From assembly GCF_001014615.2 (NCBI RefSeq), contig NZ_LBCQ02000007.1, positions 248,001 through 312,000 of the forward strand: a stretch of DNA of 64,000 nucleotides, read 5' to 3'. Made by a program: the position numbers and the translations under genes. A model generated the notes under the pieces. The model saw only the letters and a list, made by a program, of their open reading frames with translations, had not been told where the DNA came from and made no database searches. The stretch is from Aquamicrobium sp. LC103. GTDB taxonomy: Bacteria; Pseudomonadota; Alphaproteobacteria; Rhizobiales; Rhizobiaceae. Below are positions 19,873 through 30,551 of the stretch, one piece after another (the first letter of the stretch is position 1; the number at the start of each line of letters is the position of its first letter).

Positions 19873-20616
19873 TCACTGCTTGCGGGCGCGTATGCAGAGG
19901 AAGGCGGGTGAGACGCTAAGTTCCTCGAAATGCTCGGGATCGGCCTCGGCCATTTCCGGGACCGGCAAGGGTTCGACGAATTTTTCGACGAGCCAGCCTG
20001 CGTCGGCAAGCCCGTTCAGGATGTCGCCCAGCGGGCGGCGGTACGATTCGACGTAAGGCTTGGGCTCGCCGAAACCGCCCCAATGCATGCCCCAGCGATT
20101 CGTCTCGAAATAGGTCTTGCCGCCGCGGGAGCGGGGATCCTGCCAGTCGCGCATCGGATGGCCCATGGAGAACACGAAGACAGCTCCGGGCCTGGCGACG
20201 CGGTGCAATTCGCGAAATGCCGGCTCAAGCCGCTCGACGTAGTCGAAGGCGAGCGACGAGACCACGCGGTCGAGGCTGTCGTCTGCTATCCAGTCGAGCG
20301 GTCTGGAAAGATCGCCCGCGTGCAATTCCACGGCAAGGCCGGCGCAACGCCGGCGCGCCAGCGCGATCATCTCGGGCGTCACGTCGAAGCCGGTCACCTT
20401 GGCGCCGGCTCGGGCCAGTATCTCGCTCAATATGCCGGAGCCGCAACCGGCATCGAGTACATTGAGCCCGCGAACGTCTCCCAGGAGCGCCAGAGTGGCC
20501 GGCCGCTCGTAAAGCGCGTTGTGCGGCTTGGTCGGCGCGATCGCGTCGTAGCGCTCCGCGAACGATCCGTACGCGGCGGGCGCAAGCGGTCCGTCGTTTT
20601 CCGAGCGATCGCCCAT
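19873..20616 (-). CDS. Class I SAM-dependent methyltransferase
   Basis: A 247-residue Rossmann-fold methyltransferase. Motif I is [13 protein letters not shown] and motif II is [17 protein letters not shown]; the acidic post-II region is DLSRPLDW and motif IV is SSLAFDYVE. The substrate is not evident; it looks like the UbiE/SmtA-like small-molecule group. It lies between bolA and grxD on the same strand (15 nt after bolA), so it is probably co-expressed with these iron-sulfur partners. Whether its role is linked to them is open. Confidence 0.85.
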   Translation of the reverse strand: MGDRSENDGPLAPAAYGSFAERYDAIAPTKPHNALYERPATLALLGDVRGLNVLDAGCGSGILSEILARAGAKVTGFDVTPEMIALARRRCAGLAVELHAGDLSRPLDWIADDSLDRVVSSLAFDYVERLEPAFRELHRVARPGAVFVFSMGHPMRDWQDPRSRGGKTYFETNRWGMHWGGFGEPKPYVESYRRPLGDILNGLADAGWLVEKFVEPLPVPEMAEADPEHFEELSVSPAFLCIRARKQ

Positions 20617-20631
20617 GGCGACGGCCCGCGA

Positions 20632-20865
20632 TCAGTCGGGTGCGCTGGTCTGGAGGGCGAGCGCGTGGAGCGTGCCGCCCATATTGCCCTTCAGGGCCTC
20701 GTAGACCATCTGATGCTGCTGGACGCGGCTCTTGCCGCGAAAACTCTCCGACACGACTTCGGCGGCGTAGTGATCGCCGTCGCCGGCGAGATCTCGGATC
20801 GTGACGACGGCATCCGGGATGCCTTCCTTGATCATCCGTTCGATCTCGCGTGCATCCATTGCCAT
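20632..20865 (-). CDS. bolA: BolA family protein
   Basis: A 77-residue BolA-like protein of the short IbaG/YrbA type. The helix-turn-helix-like surface and the conserved histidine (QHQMVYEALKG) that ligates the shared Fe-S cluster are present. These proteins work with CGFS glutaredoxins in iron sensing or cluster delivery, and grxD is two genes downstream. AAGGAG lies 9 nt before the ATG at 20865, which favours this start over the second ATG. The 158 nt separating it from purL contain no recognisable terminator. Confidence 0.92.
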   Translation of the reverse strand: MAMDAREIERMIKEGIPDAVVTIRDLAGDGDHYAAEVVSESFRGKSRVQQHQMVYEALKGNMGGTLHALALQTSAPD

Positions 20866-21023
20866 GCCGGTTCACTCCTTCTGGGTCGTCTGCCTGCCGC
20901 GAGTTTCTCGATGACTCGCGGTCCTGTCGTTTTCCCGCGTCGGGAATCGGACAATGGGAAAGGTTGCGGCCCGATGCAAGCTTCCCGGACGATCATGCTC
21001 GCACGGGCCCGTTATGGCGAGGC

Positions 21024-23258
21024 CTAATATTCTATCTCGTTTCGCATGAAGCGGGGGAACCATCCCTCGTGCGCCGCCTTCAATTCGTCGACCGGGATGG
21101 CGCGGGCGTCGGCAAGCTTCAGCGAAGCGCCGCTGGTCGTGCCAAGCGTATGCACGGCAAGACCAAGCTCCTCGGCGCGCCGCCGCACGGTCTCGGCCGC
21201 TTCCTGTGTCTCGGCCGTCATCACGTAGCGCGCCTGGTCCTCGCCGAAGAAGCGTTCCGCGAGCTGCAGTGCCGAGCCGGCGGGCGCCTCGATGGCCGCG
21301 CCTATGCCCGAGGCCATGGCCATTTCGGCGAGCGCCACGGCAAGCCCGCCATCCGAGCAATCGTGACAGGCGGTGATCTTGCTCTCGCGGATGAGCGCGC
21401 GCACGAAGTCACCGACCTTGCGTTCGACCTTCAGGTCGACCTGCGGCGGCGCGCCCTCGGTATTCTGGAAGTATTCGCGCGCATAGATCGACTGGCCGAG
21501 ATGGGTTCCCCATTCCTGCTGCGCTGAAATCAGGAGGATCGTCTGGCCTTCGCCGGCAAAACCGATGCGGGCCATCTTCGACCAATCCGGAATGAGCCCA
21601 ACGCCGCCGATCGTCGGCGTCGGCATGATCGCCACGCCGTTTGTCTCGTTGTAGAGCGAGACGTTGCCGGAAACGATCGGGAAGGCGAGCTCCTCGCAGG
21701 CTTCGCCGATGCCCTTGATGGCGAGCACGAGCTGGCCCATGATCTCGGCGCGTTCGGGGTTGCCGAAATTGAGGTTGTCGGTGGCGGCCAGCGGCTCGGC
21801 CCCCGTCGCCGAAAGATTACGCCAGCACTCGGCGACCGCCTGCTTGCCGCCCTCATAAGGATCCGCCTCGCAATAGCGCGGGGTGACGTCGGAGGAGAAG
21901 GCGAGCGCCTTGCTCTCATGGCCTTCGACGCGGACCACACCGGCGTCGCCGCCCGGAATCTGCAGCGAATTGCCCTGGATCAGCGTGTCGTACTGCTCCC
22001 ATACCCAGCGGCGGGAGGAAAGGTGAGGGGAGTCGAGAAGCTTGAGCAGCGCGTCATCGAGCGAGGGGTGCTCGCCGGCGAGCTCGACGCGGTCCGGATG
22101 CCGCCGCGGCATGCGCCACGGACGATCATATTCCGGCGCCTCGTCGCCGAGCTCCTTGATCGGCAGGTTGGCGACTTCCTCGCCCTGATGGAGAATGCGG
22201 AAGCGCAGGTCGTCCGTCGTCTTCCCCACGATCGCGAAGTCGAGGCCCCATTTGCGGAAAATGGCCTCGGCCTCTTCTTCCTTCTCGGGACGAAGCACCA
22301 TGAGCATGCGCTCCTGGCTCTCCGACAGCATCATCTCGTATGCGGTCATGCGCTCCTCGCGCACCGGCACCTTGTCGAGGTCGAGTTCGATGCCGAGGTC
22401 GCCCTTGGCGCCCATCTCCACCGCCGAGCAGGTGAGGCCGGCCGCGCCCATGTCCTGGATGGCGATGACCGCGCCGGATGCCATCAGTTCGAGGCAGGCC
22501 TCGAGCAGACATTTTTCCGTGAAGGGATCGCCCACCTGCACGGTCGGGCGCTTCTCCTCGATCTTGTCGTCGAATTCGGCCGACGCCATCGTCGCGCCGC
22601 CGACGCCGTCGCGCCCGGTCTTGGCGCCGAGATAGACGACCGGCAGGCCGATGCCTTCGGCTTTGGAGTAGAAGATCGCATCGGTCTTGGCCAAACCCGC
22701 GGCAAAGGCGTTGACCAGGCAGTTGCCGTTGTAGCGGGCATCGAAATTGACTTCTCCGCCGACTGTCGGCACGCCGAAGGAATTGCCATAGCCGCCGACG
22801 CCGGCCACCACGCCGGCGACCAGATGCTTCGTCTTCGGATGGTCCGGCTCGCCGAAGCGCAACGCGTTCATCGCCGCGATCGGCCGCGCGCCCATGGTGA
22901 AGACGTCGCGCAGGATGCCCCCGACGCCGGTCGCCGCGCCCTGATAGGGCTCGATATAGGAAGGATGGTTGTGGCTCTCCATCTTGAAGACGACGGCGTT
23001 GCCGTCGCCGATGTCGACCACGCCCGCATTCTCGCCCGGCCCCTGGATGACCCTCGGCCCCTTGGTGGGCAGCGTCCGCAACCAGCGTTTCGAGGATTTG
23101 TACGAGCAATGCTCGTTCCACATGGCCGAGAAGATTCCGAGTTCGGTGAACGACGGTTCGCGGCCGATGAGATCGAGGATGCGCTGATATTCGTCCGGCT
23201 TGAGGCCGTGCGCGGCAATCAGTTCGTCCGAGATCGGGATGTCATTGCGAAGAGACAT
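21024..23258 (-). CDS. purL: Phosphoribosylformylglycinamidine synthase subunit PurL
   Basis: A 744-residue small-type PurL, the ATP-dependent synthetase subunit that makes FGAM in step four of purine synthesis. It acts in a complex with PurQ (ammonia supply) and PurS (assembly), both encoded just upstream. Seen in it are [15 protein letters not shown], the nucleotide loop [25 protein letters not shown] and the two AIRS-like halves, with the second starting near [18 protein letters not shown]. Length and start are typical. Confidence 0.98.
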   Translation of the reverse strand: MSLRNDIPISDELIAAHGLKPDEYQRILDLIGREPSFTELGIFSAMWNEHCSYKSSKRWLRTLPTKGPRVIQGPGENAGVVDIGDGNAVVFKMESHNHPSYIEPYQGAATGVGGILRDVFTMGARPIAAMNALRFGEPDHPKTKHLVAGVVAGVGGYGNSFGVPTVGGEVNFDARYNGNCLVNAFAAGLAKTDAIFYSKAEGIGLPVVYLGAKTGRDGVGGATMASAEFDDKIEEKRPTVQVGDPFTEKCLLEACLELMASGAVIAIQDMGAAGLTCSAVEMGAKGDLGIELDLDKVPVREERMTAYEMMLSESQERMLMVLRPEKEEEAEAIFRKWGLDFAIVGKTTDDLRFRILHQGEEVANLPIKELGDEAPEYDRPWRMPRRHPDRVELAGEHPSLDDALLKLLDSPHLSSRRWVWEQYDTLIQGNSLQIPGGDAGVVRVEGHESKALAFSSDVTPRYCEADPYEGGKQAVAECWRNLSATGAEPLAATDNLNFGNPERAEIMGQLVLAIKGIGEACEELAFPIVSGNVSLYNETNGVAIMPTPTIGGVGLIPDWSKMARIGFAGEGQTILLISAQQEWGTHLGQSIYAREYFQNTEGAPPQVDLKVERKVGDFVRALIRESKITACHDCSDGGLAVALAEMAMASGIGAAIEAPAGSALQLAERFFGEDQARYVMTAETQEAAETVRRRAEELGLAVHTLGTTSGASLKLADARAIPVDELKAAHEGWFPRFMRNEIEY

Positions 23259-23399
23259 GTCGGATGGGTTCCAGATGTGCTTCCATTAGGCGTCCATTAA
23301 CGCAAGTGGCCGCCGCGTCATACCGCCAAAAGGCGAAAAATCACCGTCCGCGGCGCGTCCGCCCGAAACGGCGTCTTTCCGGGATGCAAACCGGCAAGC

Positions 23400-23837
23400 T
23401 TATGCCGCGCCGTGGCATTCGCCGGAGCCGGCGGCCCAGCGCCTGACGTCGGCCGCTATCCTCGATCCGCCCGCTTGATCCATCATCGGCCCGAAAACGT
23501 CGACGCGGGCGGGTGTTCCCTCCGCCTGCACCACCAGCAGCGGCCGCGACTCGGGGCTTCTCGCCGGCACGAGCAGGATTCGCGGCCTACCGGAGAACGA
23601 ATTCAGCTCATTGGCCATCCGGTAGGGCGCGAATGCCGGGTCTTTCGACGCGAACCAGCATTTCTGCGCCGAGATCGCCACCTGCTCCATGGTCGCGAGC
23701 GCGGCGCTCTTGCCGGAGGTCGAGACGCCTTCCGAACCGCGTCGCGATTGGCAACCAGCCAGTGCGATGCCGGCTAAGAGGAAGGAAGCCGCGAACAGAC
23801 GAAAGGCGGTGGAGACGCGCAAGGACGATGGCTTCAC
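23400..23837 (-). CDS. Small lipoprotein of unknown function between purQ and purL
   Basis: A 145-residue protein with a lipoprotein signal: hydrophobic [18 protein letters not shown], with the lipobox LAGC at about residues 26-29. The mature part has no motif I recognise; it is rich in small residues and contains [13 protein letters not shown] and one later cysteine near the end. The ATG at 23837 overlaps the purQ stop by 4 nt, so it is made from the purine transcript. A lipid-anchored envelope protein inside a purine operon is odd, and its role is unknown. Confidence 0.8.
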   Translation of the reverse strand: MKPSSLRVSTAFRLFAASFLLAGIALAGCQSRRGSEGVSTSGKSAALATMEQVAISAQKCWFASKDPAFAPYRMANELNSFSGRPRILLVPARSPESRPLLVVQAEGTPARVDVFGPMMDQAGGSRIAADVRRWAAGSGECHGAA

Positions 23838-24502
23838 GCAGCGATTCCCAGGACGCTCTCGAACAAAGGTCGCCCGTCGGTACCGCCATGGGCGGTTTCG
23901 ATCAGGTTTTCGGGATGCGGCATCAGGCCGAGGACGTTTCCCTTTTCGCTGATGATGCCGGCGATGTCGTTGATCGAGCCGTTGGGGTTGGTGCCTTCGG
24001 CATAGCGGAAGACGACCTGTCCTTCGCCCTCGATGCGCGCGAGCGTCTCGGCGTCGGCGAAATAATTGCCGTCATGATGCGCGACCGGGCAGCGCATGAT
24101 CTGCCCCGGCGCGTAGTTGCGCGTAAACGGCGTGTTCGCGTTGGTGACTTCGAGCTTCACCTCGCGGCAGACGAATTTCAGCGAAGTGTTGCGCATCAGC
24201 GCGCCGGGGAGTAGCCCGGCCTCGAGCAGGATCTGGAAGCCGTTGCAGACGCCCATCACCATGACGCCCTTGGCGGCCTTCTCGGCGACGGCGCGCATCA
24301 CCGGCATGCGTGCCGCGATCGCACCGCAGCGCAGATAGTCGCCATAGGAGAAGCCGCCGGGAATGGCGATCAGGTCGACATCGGGGATTTCCGTGTCGGT
24401 CTGCCAGATTGTCACCGGCGGCTTGCCGCCGATCTTGGTCAGCGCCGCGATCATGTCGCGGTCGCGATTGAGGCCGGGAAGGAGGACGACGGCTGCTTTC
24501 AT
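23834..24502 (-). CDS. purQ: Phosphoribosylformylglycinamidine synthase subunit PurQ
   Basis: A 222-residue class I glutamine amidotransferase that supplies ammonia to PurL. The nucleophile is the cysteine in GVCNGFQ and the triad His/Glu lie in [21 protein letters not shown] is the family's oxyanion strand region. It overlaps the small coiled-coil gene upstream and the lipoprotein gene downstream by 4 nt each. Confidence 0.98.
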   Translation of the reverse strand: MKAAVVLLPGLNRDRDMIAALTKIGGKPPVTIWQTDTEIPDVDLIAIPGGFSYGDYLRCGAIAARMPVMRAVAEKAAKGVMVMGVCNGFQILLEAGLLPGALMRNTSLKFVCREVKLEVTNANTPFTRNYAPGQIMRCPVAHHDGNYFADAETLARIEGEGQVVFRYAEGTNPNGSINDIAGIISEKGNVLGLMPHPENLIETAHGGTDGRPLFESVLGIAA

Positions 24503-24753
24503 TTCGGTTCGTATGGCCTTTGAGGTTCGGCGAGTTCGCGCAGTTCAAGCCGGCGTTCGATACGGTCGAAGCGTTCGTCGTGGCGCGCGAGACTGGTGTA
24601 GATATTGGAGATGTCCGTCTGGATCGAGATCATATGGCCGCGCAGCGCGCTGTGACCATGGCGCAACTCATCGACGCCGGCTTCGATTTTGTCGAGCCTG
24701 AATTGAATGTTCTTCAGTATCTCGTAGATCAACTCATTCGTGATCTCGGCCAC
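24499..24753 (-). CDS. Small coiled-coil protein between purS and purQ
   Basis: An 84-residue protein, almost entirely helical. Regularly spaced hydrophobics ([19 protein letters not shown], then [24 protein letters not shown]) predict a coiled coil, so it probably oligomerises. It has no catalytic motif, and I do not recognise a named family. Its stop overlaps the purQ start by 4 nt and its start is 19 nt after purS, so it is made with the FGAM synthase subunits. Being a structural partner of that complex is only a possibility. Confidence 0.75.
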   Translation of the reverse strand: MAEITNELIYEILKNIQFRLDKIEAGVDELRHGHSALRGHMISIQTDISNIYTSLARHDERFDRIERRLELRELAEPQRPYEPK

Positions 24754-24772
24754 CGCAACCTCCGGTGCAACC

Positions 24773-25015
24773 TCAGGTTATGGATACACTATAGTTCTCG
24801 ATGACAGTGTTCGCCAGAAGCTTCTCGCACATGGCCTTGAGATCGGCCTCGGCCTTCGCCGTATCCGTCCCGTCGAGTTCGACGTCGAAGACCTTGCCCT
24901 GGCGGACCGAGCCGACGCCTGCGAAGCCGAGCGCGCCGAGCGCGCCCTCGATCGCCTTGCCCTGCGGGTCGAGCACGCCGTTCTTCAGGGTGACGGTAAC
25001 GCGGGCCTTGATCAC
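24773..25015 (-). CDS. purS: Phosphoribosylformylglycinamidine synthase subunit PurS
   Basis: An 80-residue PurS, the small subunit needed to join PurQ to PurL. The core KARVTVTLKNGVLDPQGKAI and the block VGSVRQGKVFDVEL are diagnostic. The start is a GTG at 25015 (VIKARV, read as Met), 10 nt after AAGGAG. An in-frame TTG seven codons earlier overlaps that ribosome-binding site and was rejected. Confidence 0.95.
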   Translation of the reverse strand: MIKARVTVTLKNGVLDPQGKAIEGALGALGFAGVGSVRQGKVFDVELDGTDTAKAEADLKAMCEKLLANTVIENYSVSIT

Positions 25016-25058
25016 GGATTGCAAGCTCCTTGGCAATGGCTGTCGATGAGGGCGCCGC

Positions 25059-25850
25059 TCAGTGCGGCTTGCCCTTGCCGTTCGAATTGGAGACGAGGAT
25101 GGGTCCGGTCGGGCGGGGCGGATCGTTCTCGTTCATGATGCCGAGGCGGCGTGCGACTTCCTGATAGGCTTCGACCAGCCCGCCCATATCGCGGCGGAAG
25201 CGGTCCTTGTCGAGCTTGTCCTGGGTCGCAACGTCCCACAGCCGGCAACTGTCGGGAGAAATCTCGTCGGCGACGACGACGCGCATCATCTCGCCCTCGA
25301 AGAGGCGGCCGCACTCGATCTTGAAATCCACGAGCTGAATGCCGACGCCGAGGAACAGGCCGGAGAGGAAGTCGTTGACGCGGATGGCGAGCGCCATGAT
25401 GTCGTCGATTTCCTGCGGGCTCGCCCAGCCGAAGGCGGTGATGTGCTCTTCCGAGACCATCGGATCGTCGAGCGCGTCGGCCTTGTAGTAGAACTCGATG
25501 ATGGAGCGCGGCAGGACCGTGCCTTCCTCGAGGCCGAGACGCTTGGCGAGCGAGCCTGCGGCGATGTTGCGCACCACCACTTCGAGCGGAATGATCTCCA
25601 CTTCCTTGATGAGCTGCTCGCGCATGTTGAGCCGGCGGATGAAGTGGGTCGGAATGCCCATCCGGTTGAGATGCGTGAAGATGTGCTCGGAAATGCGATT
25701 GTTCAGCACTCCCTTGCCATCCACGACTTCGTGCTTCTTCTTGTTGAACGCGGTTGCGTCGTCCTTGAAGAACTGGATCAGGGTGCCAGGCTCCGGTCCT
25801 TCATAGAGGATCTTGGCCTTGCCTTCATAAATGCGACGGCGACGATTCAT
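25059..25850 (-). CDS. purC: Phosphoribosylaminoimidazole-succinocarboxamide synthase
   Basis: A 263-residue SAICAR synthetase that joins aspartate to CAIR in purine synthesis. The N-terminal [12 protein letters not shown], the lysine-rich [13 protein letters not shown] loop and the signature region [10 protein letters not shown] ... [12 protein letters not shown] are present. The ATG at 25850 ([10 protein letters not shown]) fits the usual N-terminus; an extension to 25907 lacks family support. It is the first gene of the minus-strand purine run, and a 30-bp palindrome lies about 100 nt upstream. Confidence 0.97.
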   Translation of the reverse strand: MNRRRRIYEGKAKILYEGPEPGTLIQFFKDDATAFNKKKHEVVDGKGVLNNRISEHIFTHLNRMGIPTHFIRRLNMREQLIKEVEIIPLEVVVRNIAAGSLAKRLGLEEGTVLPRSIIEFYYKADALDDPMVSEEHITAFGWASPQEIDDIMALAIRVNDFLSGLFLGVGIQLVDFKIECGRLFEGEMMRVVVADEISPDSCRLWDVATQDKLDKDRFRRDMGGLVEAYQEVARRLGIMNENDPPRPTGPILVSNSNGKGKPH

Positions 25851-25953
25851 GACGATCTCTGGTCTTTGAGGCAGGTCTTGATGAACTGCCTTCTTGCGGC
25901 GCGGCAAGACATTTGCGGCGACTGGGAATCTTCACGCGGTCTCTAGCGCAAAC

Positions 25954-25983
25954 GTAAGCATTGCTCAATGCGCAATTGCTTAC
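25954..25983. promoter_or_regulatory. 30-bp palindrome between purC and the zeta-subunit gene
   Basis: Perfect 7-bp arms GTAAGCA (25954-25960) and TGCTTAC (25977-25983) flank 16 nt. With a one-base bulge the arms extend to 10-11 bp. It lies in the 280-nt divergent region that holds both promoters. An operator is the simplest reading, but no regulator is identified. Confidence 0.45.
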
Positions 25984-26130
25984 ATAGATGCCCGTGCTGT
26001 CGGCTATCCCAAGCCAAATGACGCAGGGCAGTCGACAGAGAGCGTATTGACCGCGGGCTCCGGTTTTGGTTTTTGACTTTCGAACCCATATAGGCGTGTC
26101 AGGATTCGACATCCAGCCGGAGGATATTCC

Positions 26131-26448
26131 ATGAGCATGAAGGATCGCGAAGAGGGCTTCGAAAAGAAGTTCATTCACGACGAGGAATTGAAATTCAAGG
26201 CGATGGCCCGCCGCAACAAGATGCTCGGCCTGTGGGCCGCCGAGAAGCTCGGCAAGACCGGGGACGACGCCGATGCCTATGCGCGCGAGGTGGTGAACGC
26301 CGATTTCGAGGAAGCCGGCGACCACGACGTATTCCGCAAGGTGCGCAAGGATTTCGACGCGGCCGGCGTCGACCAGTCGGACCACCAGATCCGCCGCACC
26401 ATGGAAGAGCTTCTTGCTCAGGCCGTCGAGCAGATCAAGAACGGCTGA
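26131..26448 (+). CDS. F1-ATPase inhibitor zeta subunit (DUF1476)
   Basis: A 105-residue helical protein of the DUF1476 family, identified in Paracoccus as the zeta subunit that blocks ATP hydrolysis by the F1FO ATP synthase. The N-terminal inhibitory part (MKDREEGFEKKFIHDEELKFKA) and the four-helix body (RRNKMLGLWAAEKLG, YAREVVNADFEEAG) match. GGAGG lies 8 nt before the ATG. A strong terminator follows, so it forms a single-gene unit, divergent from purC. Confidence 0.93.
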   Translation: MSMKDREEGFEKKFIHDEELKFKAMARRNKMLGLWAAEKLGKTGDDADAYAREVVNADFEEAGDHDVFRKVRKDFDAAGVDQSDHQIRRTMEELLAQAVEQIKNG

Positions 26449-26472
26449 TCCATCCGGCAAACTGCATCCTTG

Positions 26473-26501
26473 AAACCGCCCGCGACGATCGGGCGGTTTT
26501 T
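26473..26501 (+). terminator. Rho-independent terminator of the zeta-subunit gene
   Basis: Stem CCGCCCG (26476-26482) pairs with 26490-26496, extended by three A-T pairs, and is followed by a T run. It lies 25 nt after the stop. Confidence 0.88.
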
Positions 26502-26560
26502 CTTTTCATGGTGGTGCGCTTCTGTTTGAATGGGCTCTTTCAAGGAGGATCCCGTCAAAA

Positions 26561-27331
26561 ATGTCACTCGCATCACGCCTCGAAGCCGGCGAAACGATCT
26601 TCACTGCCTGGTCCGGCATACCGGATGCGCTCGTCGCCGAAGCCTTGACATCCACCGCCTTCGATGCCGTCACGCTAGACATGCAGCATGGCGGACATCA
26701 CGAGGACAGCGTGCTGCGCGGGCTGCTGCCGATCGTCAGGAGCAACAAGCCGGGCATCGTCCGCATTCCCGTGGGCCGTTTCGACATGGCGAGCCGCGCG
26801 TTGGATTTCGGAGCCGAGGCGGTCATTGCGCCGATGGTGAACTCGGTCGAGGACGCGCGCCAATTCGCCGCGGCCATGAAGTATCCGCCGGTGGGATTGC
26901 GCTCCTGGGGGCCGAGCTATGCGATGCCGCGCCGAGGAACGACGGACATGGCAGCCTGGCTGCGGCAGTCGAATTCCGACACGCTCGCCTTCGCCATGAT
27001 CGAGACACGTCAGGCGCTGGCGGCGCTCGACGACATTCTTGCCGTGCCGGGCATCGACGGCGTGCTGGTCGGTCCGTCCGACTTCTCCATCGCCTGGAGC
27101 GGGGGCGCGACGGTCGATGCCGCGCTGGAGGACATGATGGAGGCGATCGCCGATATCGGCGCGCGCGTGACGAAGGCCGGCAAGCACGCCGCGATCTACG
27201 TCATCGATCCCAAACTGGTCCGCCGTTTTGCACAGATGGGCTTCCGGCTCTTCGCCATGGGCAACGAGCAGCGCTACATGTCGCTGGGCGCGGCCTCGCT
27301 CATAGACGCGGCGAAGGCGTCCCTCGGCTGA
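26561..27331 (+). CDS. HpcH/HpaI aldolase family protein
   Basis: A 256-residue metal-dependent class II aldolase of the HpcH/HpaI (4-hydroxy-2-oxoheptanedioate aldolase) family, which splits hydroxy-oxo-acids to pyruvate or related products and an aldehyde. Seen are the LDMQHGG loop with the catalytic His, RIPVGR with the substrate-binding Arg, a metal ligand in AMIETRQAL and the GPSDFSIA loop. The physiological substrate is not given by sequence or neighbours. AAGGAGGA precedes the ATG. Confidence 0.85.
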   Translation: MSLASRLEAGETIFTAWSGIPDALVAEALTSTAFDAVTLDMQHGGHHEDSVLRGLLPIVRSNKPGIVRIPVGRFDMASRALDFGAEAVIAPMVNSVEDARQFAAAMKYPPVGLRSWGPSYAMPRRGTTDMAAWLRQSNSDTLAFAMIETRQALAALDDILAVPGIDGVLVGPSDFSIAWSGGATVDAALEDMMEAIADIGARVTKAGKHAAIYVIDPKLVRRFAQMGFRLFAMGNEQRYMSLGAASLIDAAKASLG

Positions 27332-27343
27332 CGTTCGGCCAGC

Positions 27344-27892
27344 CTAGAGCTTCGACATGAAATGCGCGAAGGTCATCGAGCCTTCGGGCCACGGGCCGTG
27401 GCCCGATTCCGCGTTCAGATGCCCGGATTCGCCGGCGTCTATGAAGAGGGAACCCCACGCTGCGGCGATATCCTCGGCCACGTCGAATGCGCAGAAGGGG
27501 TCGTTGCGGCTCGCGATCGTGATCGAGGGAAATGGCAGCGGATCGCGCGGATAGGGGCCGAAGGTCATCAGGTGCCTTGGCCGGATCCCGGGGTTGGCGA
27601 CGTCCGGCGGCGCGACGAAAAACGCGCCCGCGACCGGCTTGCGGGTGTCGGCAAGCGCGTGAATGGCCGTTGGAACGCCGAGCGAGTGCGCGACGATGAC
27701 GACCGGCTTGTCGGCTTCGTCGACCGCCATAGCGACCTTCGCGGCCCAATCCTCACGCACCGGTTTCGACCATTCGGCCTGCTCGACGCGGCGCGCGGTC
27801 GAAAGCTTGTTCTCCCAGCGCGTCTGCCAGTGATCGGGCCCGGAATTGGTGTAGCCGGGGATGATGAGGATGTCTGCGTCCTTTACCTTCAT
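27344..27892 (-). CDS. RBBP9/YdeN family serine hydrolase
   Basis: A 182-residue compact alpha/beta hydrolase. The first strand ends in IIPGYTNSGPDHWQTRWE, typical of the RBBP9/YdeN family. The nucleophile is the serine in VAHSLG, the acid is in SRNDPFC and the base is the His of GESGHLN. No natural substrate is known for bacterial members. The ATG at 27892 fits the family; a longer frame upstream overlaps the next gene's leader. It converges on the aldolase gene with a 12-nt gap. Confidence 0.85.
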   Translation of the reverse strand: MKVKDADILIIPGYTNSGPDHWQTRWENKLSTARRVEQAEWSKPVREDWAAKVAMAVDEADKPVVIVAHSLGVPTAIHALADTRKPVAGAFFVAPPDVANPGIRPRHLMTFGPYPRDPLPFPSITIASRNDPFCAFDVAEDIAAAWGSLFIDAGESGHLNAESGHGPWPEGSMTFAHFMSKL

Positions 27893-28129
27893 GCCGCGCC
27901 ATGTAGCGACGCGGCTCGCCGCATGCAACCTGCCGCCGCAAAACTCGATCGGTGAACAGCCTGTCGCTGCCGGGGCGACTTGCGCGAACGATGGCGGAAG
28001 CCGATCTTTCGGCTTGAAAAGAAACCGTCGCCCTGTCGGGAGCGTTCGTCTGCAACCGACTGGACGCGAAACATGGACGGCGGTCCGTCGCGCCTGGCGC
28101 GACGAGGAGCCGCCAGGACGGAGCAAGAG

Positions 28130-28942
28130 ATGAGCGAGATTCCATTCGCCGCCACCACGCCTGTCAGCGTCGGACGCGTGGGATTGCGCGCGAGAGACGG
28201 CGCGGCGCTGGCCGATTACTACAAGAAGATACTCGGCCTGAGGGAGCTTCGCCGCTCCGGCCGCGTGATAGGGCTCGGCGCCGGAGGACGCGAACTTCTG
28301 GAGATCGAGGAATCACCAGTGCTGCGAGAGGACGACCCTCGCAGTGCCGGCCTTTTCCACACCGCGTTCCTGCTGCCGGAGCGCGCGGACCTCGCACGTT
28401 GGGTGAGGTACGCCATCGACGAGCGGGTTCCGGTCACCGGCGCGTCGGACCACAATGTCAGCGAGGCGATCTATCTCAACGATCCCGAAGGAAACGGCAT
28501 CGAGATCTACACCGACAGGCCGCGCGAGACGTGGCAATGGGAGGAGGGCAGGCTGCGGATGGGAACCGAGGCGCTGAACGTGCAGGGCTTGCTCGCGGAG
28601 CTCGGCGTAGGCGACGCCGGCTGGAAAGGCGCACCCGAAAACAGCGTCGTCGGACATGTGCATCTGCGCGTGGGCAATCCGGCGGAAGCCGAGCGCTGGT
28701 GGAACGACGAGCTGGGCTTCGATACGATGGTCCACTACGGCGAAAGCGCGGTGTTCCTCTCGTCGGGCGGTTACCACCACCACATCGCCGCCAATTCCTG
28801 GCAAAGCAGCGGCGCCGGTCCCCGCGAGAATGACCGCACGGGTCTGAGTTTCGTGGAGCTGGCGGCGAAGGATGCGGCGAAGTCCGCCTCCTATTCCGAC
28901 CCTTGGGGCAATGAAATCCGCGTGCAGCCGGTCAAGGCTTAG
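28130..28942 (+). CDS. VOC family protein, two-domain catechol-2,3-dioxygenase-like
   Basis: A 270-residue protein with two vicinal-oxygen-chelate modules. The first runs from VGRVGLRARDGAALADYYKKILG to LNDPEGNGIEIYTD, and the second from VVGHVHLRVGNPAEAERWW to SDPWGNEIRV. HxH-type ligands (HTAF, HVHL) and the terminal Glu residues could bind a metal, as in CatE-like extradiol dioxygenases. The reaction is not established. GGAGC lies before the ATG at 28130; longer in-frame starts overlap the divergent hydrolase leader. Confidence 0.8.
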   Translation: MSEIPFAATTPVSVGRVGLRARDGAALADYYKKILGLRELRRSGRVIGLGAGGRELLEIEESPVLREDDPRSAGLFHTAFLLPERADLARWVRYAIDERVPVTGASDHNVSEAIYLNDPEGNGIEIYTDRPRETWQWEEGRLRMGTEALNVQGLLAELGVGDAGWKGAPENSVVGHVHLRVGNPAEAERWWNDELGFDTMVHYGESAVFLSSGGYHHHIAANSWQSSGAGPRENDRTGLSFVELAAKDAAKSASYSDPWGNEIRVQPVKA

Positions 28943-28964
28943 GCCCTGGAACGACCGCGAAAAG

Positions 28965-28998
28965 AGAAGGCCCGCGGCAGGGATGCGCGGGCCTTCTT
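28965..28998. terminator. Bidirectional terminator between the VOC gene and purB
   Basis: A perfect 11-bp stem (AGAAGGCCCGC, 28965-28975, with 28987-28997) is followed on the plus strand by TTCATTTT and on the minus strand by TCTTTTC. It serves the VOC gene (22 nt away) and probably purB (139 nt away). Confidence 0.8.
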
Positions 28999-29136
28999 CA
29001 TTTTGACTGGAGGACGAGGCATCGGCTGCCATCGGCGCACCGCCCCTCGGTTCTCCTCAAGGTCGAGTTAGAGTTCGCATGTAAAAATGCGCCAAATATG
29101 GCGACGCCCGATACCGGCTTGCGCCGCGCTTCCGCT

Positions 29137-30444
<1,308 letters not shown>

Positions 30445-30551
30445 GAGGCCTGTCCTGATGTTGGAGATGTTCTTGCGCGCTCCCTACCAGAGGGACGCGA
30501 AATCCTCAACGTAAAGGCTGCATTTTGCAGGGCGTGCGCCCGTGGCCCCGC

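Noticed and set aside
21918-23300. A 460-codon plus-strand frame opposite purL
   Set aside because: Antisense shadow; no ribosome-binding site or domain, while purL is complete.
25946-25961. PurR-box-like sequence upstream of purC (12 of 16 matches)
   Set aside because: LacI-type PurR with this box is a gammaproteobacterial system, so the match is probably chance; the larger palindrome is the better candidate.
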